The position numbers were made by a program, and so were the translations under genes. Source: Xestospongia muta (taxonomy: Eukaryota > Porifera > Demospongiae > Haplosclerida > Petrosiidae). From it: a DNA stretch of 64,000 bases. Numbering within the stretch: position 1 is the stretch's first letter; each line of letters starts with the position of its first letter. The notes under the pieces were generated by a model that worked only from the letters and a program-made list of their open reading frames with translations, searched no databases and was not told the origin of the DNA. Where the stretch lies: contig OY848923.1 in NCBI GenBank assembly GCA_963693285.1, forward strand, positions 3,482,038 to 3,546,037, written 5' to 3'. Shown here one piece after another: positions 37,101 through 47,156 of this stretch.

Positions 37101-40100
37101 AGATTCCTTTATAAGAGAAGGCTTGGTCTTGCATCAATCAAAGCAAGGGAGAGACTAGTGTGGCATATATAAGGCTTTTACCAAACCCAGTCAGTAAAGT
37201 GAGACATCCATACCACTAATAAAAGCTTCTATAGCCGTCATCTCCTCTGCCTTAACTCTGTTGTATCCTAGCTTAGTGAACGTTTCTTGAACAACCTAGT
37301 GTTTCCTTTTCTCCATGCTGAATCAGATGCTCAGTATGTTTACATTAACACATAACTATTACAAACCAAAGATATTTAATGTTACTAGTTAATGAAATTC
37401 CTTTTTGACATCTGCACTATGCGTGGTAGACCAGACCCTTCCTCTCTAAGCAAAGGGTCTGGCACGCGAGACTAGTTTTATTAGTCACAAAATAATTATT
37501 AGTTTTAATAATATCATACCAATTATTGTAATATAGCTCTCCAATCCGTATACACATATAAATGATGTAATGATCTCTACATACTACAGATTAATCTATC
37601 TGACTCTGTCACTGAGAGATGTGGACACTCTCTATCAACATTTATCATGGGACCACACTCTGTGTGGTTAATAGTTGTAGGAGGTCATATAATGCTCAAT
37701 GAAGTAGTTGTTCCAGATCCCAATATAACAATGTTGGTAGAACTAGGTAAGTAAGTCATTACATACATACACAATGTAGATTACATTTGATGTGTTATAA
37801 ACAACATGTACAATTTCATCCGTATAAATAACTAAGGGGTGTGGTTGAGAGTGTGGCCATATATTGCATGATATATCATGACTTCCTTCTGATAGTTATA
37901 ATTCCTTTAAAGTTATAATTGATGTGGTGAATATAGTTTTTTATTTTTATAAAAATTACAATAACTACATATATTATCAGATGTTTACATAGTAACTAAT
38001 GATCCCAAATTAAATTACAAACCTAGTAATGTGATATTAGATGTACTCATTCTATAATAACTAGTTAACTACTAATATTTCTGTATTGTGTGTAATCAGT
38101 CTAGTCTACATCAAACTGATAGTATTACTAACATTGTGTGTATGACTACATGAGTAGTATTGTTTATATATTTGTTATTATTACATGTACATCATGTAAG
38201 TATAGGTAATGTTACATGTAGTGTATAATACATGTACTGTTATATAACAGGTGACCTTGTTATGTACTACGTAGTATAGTCTTATTACTATCATATATAT
38301 TATATTAGTAGTAAGTACTACATTGTATACTGACATTAGTACTGTTGTGTTCCCCTCATATAGTCCTTAATGATGGTCAATGGTCAGTAGAGTTTGTACT
38401 AGATACTGATGACATGAACGCAACTTATATCTACCAACAAAGAGTACTAAAACAATTCACACAACAAGGTAGATAATGAATTAATAATGAATCGTTGAAT
38501 TGATAAATGAAAAGTTTAATGGAAGAATGAACAGATTATGTAAATATATGGAGGATTGATTACTAAATAGATGTATGAATGGATGGATGGATAAATGGAT
38601 GAATGGATGGATGAAATAATGGATAAAAATAATTTTAAATAAGTGGATGAATGACCAAACAGAGCAAATTAGATTGACTACTAAATGAACTAAAAATTGA
38701 ATGGACAAATTTTTGGACATATTTATGGATACATGTGTTGATACAGTAATAGATGAATGGATACATAGTTAATCCATACAGCTACTGGTATTGGTCCATT
38801 CCTATATTTCATCATCCATAAATTTATTACATTACAAATGGTTGGACATATGTATGGATAGATGAATGAATGGATAGACAAATAATATATTTTGTTGCAA
38901 TTGGATAGATTAGTGGGTAAATAAATGAATCGATAATGGACAGATAAATAATATGATTAATGTTCAATTCATATATATGTTTATTTACTGATCAAATAAA
39001 CTATATTTCACAAAATGTTCTTTCTTACTCTACTAAAGTACAAGAAAATGATAAGTATATAGTTGAACTTACTACCAGACTGCACCAGAATGATAAGACC
39101 ATATCAGCACTTCAAAAACAACTAGAACAATCTAACCAAAAGGGTAAGTAGTTGAATGAATAAGTGTATTAGATGAATAAATGGATGAATGAATACATAT
39201 AACAACAGATAGCGATTGATTGAAGGAAGATTGATATATTTTTAATTTTCTATGAACCAACAATGTTTAAATTTATTTCTAAATACATTTTATTAATCAT
39301 AGTTACCTACTATAGTCTCAAGTACCAGTGGATATCATGACATACAACAAGTACATGATGTAGTACATGAAAAAGACACTTATATAGCTCAACTCACTCG
39401 TAAACTTCACAAGAAGGATGAGACCATAACAACACTACAAAAACAACTGGAACAATCTAATCAACAGCTCAGGAGTTCTCTAAAGACGACTGGTACTAGT
39501 TATTATTGTAATTGAGAGTTCATTACTTTATTTTACATCAGATATTGTAAGTTATCTTCCCAAACTTGCTGTTGTTCTACAACCAGTACAAGAGTATTGG
39601 GAACAACTTGGTCTTCAACTTAATATAGATCAGTCTGTACTCACTGATATCAGAAGTAAAGGAGATTCTACAGAACAGATGAAGTACTTGTTAGAGGACT
39701 GGTCTCTAAAAGGAGGTACATTGACACAACTAGAAGAGGCTCTACTTAATCTTGACATGAAACATGTCATTCCTGGTAAGAACTATAGTGAGCATATTGC
39801 ATGAATGGATGAATGGTTGTATGGGTAATGTAATGAATGTATATATATGTGTGCCCAGTAGTGCCACAGATTAGACTTAATATTATTTCTTTGTAATCCA
39901 AAGATACACAATATGGTCATGCATGTAAGATTACATGATACATACATATTGTCCACAATGTATTTTGCAGTATAATTATATCATGTGATGTCAAACATGC
40001 ATCTAGCGGTTTAGCTATTTCCATAAATATATTGTATCCATGGATGACATAGTACACATGTACATATCATTTATCCTGTGGTATATTTACATATACACGA

Positions 40101-42778
40101 TGCCCCTCAAGGTATATCTACTTTATGGTATATACAAGGATACATTGTATCAATGCAACTAATTATAGTTTCCAACCTGTGGCCTGTAGATGTATTGTAT
40201 AGTATTCCAATGTTATGCTAAGTACACAGTTGTACTCTATAGATGTATTGTATAGTAACCATGGTTACCATAATATATATATGGATACAGTGTACATAAA
40301 TGTGTACAAGTTGTTAACCTATTGGTACAATGTATAGTATATCATGAATACAAATATATGTACATAGATACAATGTATCCATGCTGCTAAGTGTACTGTT
40401 CCACTGAATGTATACATTATAAAGTAATCCATGGTAAACATGTCAGGTATGTGTTGTAGCACTACTAAACATATCTTGATACATGGATAAAAGGAAAAAT
40501 CAATGAAAAGATATGTAAGAGTTTAAAGTGATTTTTACGTGGCATGAAAACATTTTTCCAGTATTCTACTTATAGTGACACACTATATATACAAAACGCA
40601 ATAACTAGGATTTTATATGACACATGATCTCATGTTTAGGTTTACTTGATCTTCAAGAGAAGGTACAAGTCTCTACTGACTTCAGTGATAAGTCTATACA
40701 ATGTGACTATTGGAATTACACTAATATATCAGGTAACCTATACCTATCATATGTAATACTTTACTAATGTACTGTTAATGTTGTATAGACTCATTTGAAG
40801 GAATGGTGACAGTAGGAAAGAAGCTCTGTCTCTACAATGCTCATACTGAACATGAGTTAATATTGGAACAATGTGGGTTAAGACTTGTCATCCCTGAAGA
40901 GGTCATCACACCAATAGAATCTGTTTATGAAATAGCTGCTCAAGGTTTATGGGGTCCAGGCAAATTTATGTTCCCTGAAGGTAGCACACTTATTAGTGGA
41001 GTGTGCTATATATCAGTATCCAGTTCCTCTAAGCTCAACAAACCAGTTACTGTTGAGTTAATGCATTGTGCTCATATAACTGATGAGAGACAGACACAAT
41101 ATTTAAGTTTCGTTTCTGCTAAGTCAGGTCCACCCTTCAATTTTGACTACCTACCAGGAGGAGCATTCTCATCTGAGTCTCAATGTGGCACTATATCTCT
41201 CAAGCAGTTCTCATTAATAGCCATTGTATTAGCTATTGGTGGTGCAGCTGCAGTGGGTGGTGTTGTAATTGGTGGTGCTGCATTGGGAGCTGCAGGAGGG
41301 GTTGTTGCTGGAGTAGTTGCTGGTGGAGTCACTGGAGCAATAGGCCTAGCAGCTGCAGCCATAGAACATCATCATGCAAAAGATCATGGTTAGTCTTTGT
41401 TACTTTTTGAAATGATTAATAATACATTTTGTTTATAGCAAAATATGATAATGTCAAACTTCCTAACTGTTTCTATCAAGCTTATGTCTTTTATCAAAGA
41501 ATCAGCTCTAAGAAATGGAATATGAATTTTATTGTTACTCAAGATATCAAGTACTCAAAGGTAATTCTAATATACTATTATATATGTACATAAACTGTTT
41601 TAATTCTATTATAGTCTGTTCAAGAATTTAAATGTATGGATGACTTTGGAAAGAAACGTTCACATTTTAGATTCCGTTTTGCCTCTAAGGCTATTTCATT
41701 AGAAGAACAAACAGAAGTATCTGAGAGTGACATTACTACTGAAACTGTATTAAAACTGTCAGGATTCCCTACAGATGGATTTGTGTCTACAGGTTGGAAA
41801 GTTCAACCTCTACATATACCTCCTGTTGTAAGAGAATGGTCACATATTTTCTTAAGATGTTTACTTGTCTTTTTTTATTATAGATCAATAGGAGAGATGT
41901 TGATGACTTCAATCAATCAAAGAGTGACAATCCTCCTTATATCCCAGTATTAATACTTGCTGATCCAGACTCAAATGACTTCAAAGACCAATTACAATAT
42001 CCTCTAACTATTGAAGGGATTGAAGTCACAGATACTACAAGTCAAACACCAGCTAATCATAGTCATCCTATAATTGTTCTGGATGTATCACGTGATGACT
42101 CTACACAGGGTAAGTGTCAAATTAATTGAACATGTCTGATTGATTTGTTATAGCTATTAATCTTTTCAAATTTATTTTTATCTAGATTCACTTCCTACCC
42201 ATGCAGAAGATCTAAGAAGTCCACCATCTGTTACTGGTTAGTATTACATTTAGACAATATGTCCTCACTATATTGCTATTAAAAAGTCTGATCATTTCAT
42301 AAAAACCAGGACTATGTTGTCATCTCATAATTCTTATTATATATAATCTCTGGTGTATTACTAATAACTCTATATTTTGTTTCTTCACTCTAGATGATCC
42401 TCTAAACTGTGAAATATGTAGAAGGGCATTAGTTCATAGTACTATTATTATTGTTGAGTCAAATATTGACCCCATTGCCCTAGCAAGAAGACTGTATTCA
42501 AAAGAAATTATTTCTGAGGATATTTACAAAATTGTTAAAGACAAGAAAACAGGAGATACTAGTACAGATCGTCTTGACTATATTCTTGATGATCTAAAGG
42601 ATCATGTCAAACACAATGCTAGTGCCTTCATGATTTTTCTGGATATATTGAGAGATGATGGTTTAAATCGACAAGACCTAGCTGACAAAATAATGTCAAA
42701 ATATAAAGGTATGATATATTAAATGCTTTTTTTATTAATTACTCTTTTGTTTCAGAATTGGCTACATCAAAGGAATGA
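34102..42778 (+). CDS. K2: kelch/coiled-coil/death/ZU5/CARD-like protein
   Basis: Seventeen exons join in frame with GT-AG sites (1104 codons): 34102-34114, 34237-34773, 35443-35603, 35683-35865, 37590-37746, 38364-38468, 39039-39143, 39316-39492, 39542-39775, 40640-40732, 40789-41388, 41439-41560, 41615-41827, 41884-42109, 42186-42236, 42394-42708, 42756-42778. Residues 1-370 hold six kelch blades with Gly-Gly pairs (LYLWGGG, IYYFGGW, LIVGGF, IIFGGAV, LVMTGGR, LIVVGGH). About 385-480 are coiled coil (QKQLEQSNQ repeated). About 480-557 fit a death domain. About 600-735 are ZU5 (GLRLVIPEEV, STLISGVCYI, KPVTVELMHCA), ending KQFS. Residues 731-781 are a Gly/Ala-rich hydrophobic segment. About 790-940 could be UPA-like. 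About 993-1097 are a CARD-like helical domain. I infer an intracellular signalling sensor or adaptor. Start: ATG 34102 gives MATSG, then kelch at once. Confidence 0.88.
36259..36820. repeat. TIR element in K2 intron 4
   Basis: ATTATACCATATAGCCGG at the left is mirrored by the right end CCGGCTATACGGTATTAT, with the inverted repeat continuing inward for about ten more bases (TTATTTTTGCGG against CCGAAAATA). Interior without coding capacity. I infer a MITE of about 560 bp. Confidence 0.7.
36884..37472. repeat. MITE with about 60-bp terminal inverted repeats in K2 intron 4
   Basis: The left arm (GTCTCATGAGCCAGACCC, continuing to GGCATAGTGCA) is matched almost base for base by the reverse complement of 37412-37472. 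TA flanks both ends (36882-36883 and 37473-37474), as expected for Tc1/mariner-type target duplication. The first bases resemble those of the 75-bp hairpins at 22679 and 22906. Confidence 0.85.
38490..38945. repeat. ATGGATGAATGG-type degenerate repeat in K2 intron
   Basis: Tetranucleotide-based GGAT/GAAT repeat filling most of the intron between 38468 and 39039. Equivalent introns of K1 (9180-9340, 10190-10215) hold the same kind of repeat. Confidence 0.7.
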
Positions 42779-42779
42779 A

Positions 42780-44505
42780 CAAGAGAAAGAGTTCACAACT
42801 TTGCAACATACTAGCAACTAAGCCTTATGCACAGTTTACACATTATATTAAGAACATAATGTTAAGTTAAGTTTAGTGTTATTGTTTTGATCTTGAATTC
42901 TTATTATGTTGTGATTGTGATATATTGAGTTTACAAAATCACATAAATTTTAATATTATTATTTCATATGATTGATTTTGTGATTGTTCTAACTCATTGA
43001 TGTTGATTTGAATATTCACTATTTAACACAACTACCACAAGATTTCACATTGCAAGTAGTATGTAGTACATCTATGTGATTTATATTCTAGCATTATTTC
43101 ATAATTAATGAAAACATAACGATTAATGCATCAATTATTGTGTTAGTTTTAATGAATTATACACAGGTGCAATATATTGTAATAATACTACATATACATT
43201 GTAAATTCAAGGGCACTACTACAAAAACAGAAAGAATTATTTTCCTTGCCCAAGTTCATTAAATTGAGAGTAAAAATTCCAGTATATAGACAGAGACTAC
43301 ATGCATACTAGATCTTTTAATGTCCAAAGACATAATAAAAAATAATATTTTAGTACCAAGAAATTGAACATATATAACAGGTTGTTGAGAAATAGTTAAC
43401 ACTAATTGAATATCATGAAATGTGTAGCCTGCAAAAGATTTAGTATGTACCTTTCATAATATAAACTGATTAGGAATGAGCTTGAGGTAAAGGACATACT
43501 ATCCACTATTGTAGCTATATCATATACAATATGGCAATATGGCCTCGATATTATGAATTAATTGAATTGTTTGTCTATCTTTCCTAACTTAGCTGGATGC
43601 ATGCAGGACAGTATAGAACATACTAACTATTACAATGTTGTTAATGGTATGTAGTCCTGCTACACAAATATAAAGATTTGGAACTAAAGAAATAAAATAC
43701 TTTAATGAGTAAATATCACCAAATGGCAGTATTGCCATGTAGGGATGGCATGATGTATGATTTTCTTACTATTATTTTACATTTTATGTAATTATAAGTA
43801 CAAAAGTAGAAGTCTTTTAAAGAATAATTTTACATAGAAGAGCATGTTTTCACATGAGGTATCTGCTTTTACAAATCTTATTTCAAGTGCTTATAACAAC
43901 AAAAGTAGTGGTTTACATAGGTCTTCGAAGATCCTCTGTAAGAGACAATGTTTTATGAGCTATAATCATGTAGTGATATTGAGCTTGTGTTCTTTATCAG
44001 TAACCTTTCTTTTTGTTTCTTAAGGATATCAGATTTGTAACTGGTATCTTTATAGTACATTACCAGTTGAATTAGCTTTTTTGGCTTATTCTGGCTACAC
44101 ACATAAATACATAAATCATCCTTTCTAATGTATTAGTCATTATAAATTATAGCAATGTCCTCTTGTATGGCATATCATGAGTATATTGATTCAACCTGTA
44201 TAATAATAAACAAAAAACATTGACATTGTGAAAACATTAACAGATTTATAATTCAAATGAAAATAACACAAACAAGTAAATAACAATTTAAAAAAACAAC
44301 ATTAAGTATATGGATGGTAGTAAAAACATCTCAGACAATTGCAAAGTAGAAATGGGAATATGGACATCCCTACATAGTAACCACACTGAAATACCTGAAC
44401 ACTATTTTTATATATTAAAGCTATATATTACTGTGTAGTCAGTACATTACTTAACAAGATCCTCACTTTCTATATAACTGAATAATATTATCATACATAA
44501 ATAGA
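42780..44505. other. 3' flank of K2, no gene seen
   Basis: AT-rich. The inverted words CCATGTAGGGATGG (43736) and CATCCCTACATAG (44367) may mark the ends of an element of about 640 bp. Its interior (TTTTCACATGAGGTATCTGC, then CTTATTTCAAG) resembles intron sequence of K1 near 7930-7975, which also ends close to TCCCTACATAGTAGCC (8145). Confidence 0.4.
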
Positions 44506-44509
44506 TACA

Positions 44510-45338
44510 TAACTAAGTACACAATTGCTAACCTATTGATACATTATAATTAAAGTAACAATGATTACAAATATATGTACATGGATACAACATATCCATG
44601 CTGCCAAGTGCACAGTTTCTACTAAATGGATACATTATAAAGTAATCCATGATAAATATGTCATGTATGTGTTGTGGCACTACTGGACATGCTTTACACA
44701 TGGATAAAACGATTAATCATTGAAAAGATATGTAAGAGTTGAAGTGATTTTGCTGTGGCATAAAAACTTTATTTGCCAGTAATCTACTTATACTGACACA
44801 CAATGTATACAAAACACAATAATTAGGATTTTACATGACCCATGATCTCATGTTTAGGTTTACATGATCTTCAAAAGAAGGTACAAGTCTCTACTGACTT
44901 CAGTGATAAGTCTATACAATGTGACTATTGGAACTACACTAACATATCAGGTACCCCATAACTATCATATGTAGTACTTTACTAATGTACTATTAATGTT
45001 GGACAGACTCATTAGAAGGAATAGTGACAGTAGGAAAGAAGCTCTGTCTCTACAATGCTCATACTGAACATGAGTTAATGTTGGAATTATGAAGTCTTGA
45101 CAAAATCACTGATAGTCTTTTCTCTGAGAGGCTAATAGGACAAACTGTACTGCAGTCAATGACTATAGAAAGTGGATCTAAATATCAGAAAGCTAGAAAG
45201 GTAGTCCATGAGCTGTATAATCAATTGCAAGCTCATAGAGATCCAGAGCAATATCTTACTAAGATTTGTGACATACTCTTAAAACAAGATGACCAAAGAC
45301 TAAAAGATATTGCTAACAAAATTCTCGACAAGTTATAA
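44510..45338 (+). pseudogene. K4: internally deleted remnant of the K family
   Basis: From about 44510 the sequence follows a K2 intron (compare 40320-40640). It then has the short exon before ZU5 (44862-44950) and the start of the ZU5 exon (45007-45090), where it jumps directly into the last exon of a K1-type gene (SLDKITDSLF, then KARKVVHELYNQLQAHRDPE and LKDIANKILDKL), ending with TAA at 45336-45338. A TGA lies at the joint (GAATTATGA), so ZU5 is cut after about 25 residues. Everything from the ZU5 core to the domain before the last exon was deleted. Confidence 0.8.
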
Positions 45339-46278
45339 TGTGTTTTTAATTTGTAGTGGAGCTTCATTAATACTATAATTGTTTTAACTTTTAATGTCCA
45401 CTAATTAATCCCCATTTTTTTCTAATCTTCAAATTTATATGACAAAAAACGTGGCTTATTTTAATATTTAAGCAAAGAACCATAATGCGTATAATAATGT
45501 ATTGTTGTTTTATTATATACACTCACAGTACAGAATGTTAATTGTACTTCCTTATAAATGTTACAATGCTTTTCTTGGTGTGTTACCTTTTACAAAAATT
45601 TGATATTAAAACATTAAACAAGGAACATTCCATTATATATACATATATGCTCGGGTACACAAACATGATTGCTGTTCCATTTAACATTGCTATGTGTTGA
45701 GTATATAGTTTTTAAAAATTGTGACAATATCAAAACTTAATGAGAAAAAATTCTACAGATTGTACTTCATCTATTTTTTCATTAATCAACCAGTCCATGT
45801 GTGTCCATGTACAATTACATTCTATTTACAATTGCAATACTTATATAAACTAAAAACCCAAAGTTCATGCAAGTAATGACAAACACTACATCCACACTAT
45901 ATATGACTAAAGTGTCATACTTATTAAAAGGATCAGTATTAAAGATGTATAAGATCAGTGATAAGCTGCTTGGGATAAATTTGAGGTAATATGCTAATGT
46001 AACAATACTGTATTGTAGTAGATATCTTACAGATATTGAACCTATAGTACAAACTTAACCTATATATGATATCATAACAAATTAAAATAAACTATTATCG
46101 TAAACTATTAATATTAGTAGTGGTTCATTAAAGTTAATGTATTGTTAATATAATAATTTTTCACTAACATTGTTAAAGGGTATTTTATAACACAAAGTAA
46201 TTGTTACCTTTGTGTACATGATGAGTTATTATTTGATAAATTTGATTATTGTAGTTCATTTATATAATTATAATTATA

Positions 46279-46287
46279 CTATAAATA
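46279..46287 (+). promoter_or_regulatory. Possible TATA box before an orphan signal-peptide ORF
   Basis: TATAAATAG lies about 50 bp before the ATG at 46334. Confidence 0.35.
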
Positions 46288-46333
46288 GTATCTCTATTAA
46301 TAGTTTATTACATCAGTACTTCCTCTGTCAAAG

Positions 46334-46450
46334 ATGAAGTTAGTGAAGATATTGTGTTGTATCTTACTACTAGTACAACTAGGAGATGGACAACTACATA
46401 CTAACAGACCTATTAATGGAAAGTATAGTTGTTGTTGGAGCAACAATTAA
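46334..46450 (+). other. Orphan 38-codon ORF with a signal peptide
   Basis: It begins MKLVKILCCILLLVQLGDGQ, a textbook signal peptide with a basic start, hydrophobic core and small residues at the cut. It stops at 46448-46450. It may be the first exon of a lost secreted gene, with a possible donor at A|GTATAG near 46421, or a real small peptide. I found no downstream exon that joins in frame. Confidence 0.4.
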
Positions 46451-47156
46451 TATATTATAGTTGAGAGAAATACAATGACTTGAGATATTATTAAAAGAAC
46501 TTTTTATATATTTTCATAGTACACAACATTCAAACCTGATGGCTCTTCTTCACTTATTAATATATTAAACATAATGATAGGTAGTATTAGGGAACAGATA
46601 ATACTTCCATTGTTCTATTCATTTGTTTCCTTTTATCTCCTATTGTTCTACATTATGATTGATTAGTATTCCTATTTGCAGCCTTTATAATAGATATACC
46701 TCTCATCTTCCTATTTTGTACTATATTGTGACAAATCCATTGGCCAATTAATAAAAATACTAATACCAGTGTTATTATTACTGGAGTACCTCCTATGTAA
46801 CATACAGTCTGTCATCTACTAGTATTTACTGTTCAGGAGATCCTATGAGTGGCTACACAAAACATGAAAGTGCAATTATACTGATTTGAATTATACCTTA
46901 CATAATGTTTGACATCATTTTGATAAATTAAATGATGAAGTAGGAAGATAATGAAAAGTCTCTCCACCTTCAACACAATGCTATTAAATAACAATATATA
47001 TTTAGCGATCTGTTCATTTATATCTAGTTATGTACCATAGAAATGAATAATGTGTCCTTTGATACCAATTACTAGTAATACAGTAATACTATATTGCTAT
47101 TAACTAATGATAGGATAGCTGAAAATAACAGCATTTGCACTAGTATTGCTAGCAAC

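Larger units (their letters stand above)
45345..47150. other. Spacer between K4 and copy B
   Basis: Apart from the orphan signal-peptide ORF at 46334-46450 nothing is supported. Confidence 0.4.

Noticed and set aside
38481..38720. Minus-strand ORF with repeated FIHLSIHPFIH
   Set aside because: Translation of the GGAT/GAAT intronic repeat, as are the ORFs at 29420-29780.
41180..41362. Minus-strand Pro/Ala/Thr-rich ORF inside K2
   Set aside because: Antisense shadow of the Gly/Ala-rich segment of K2.
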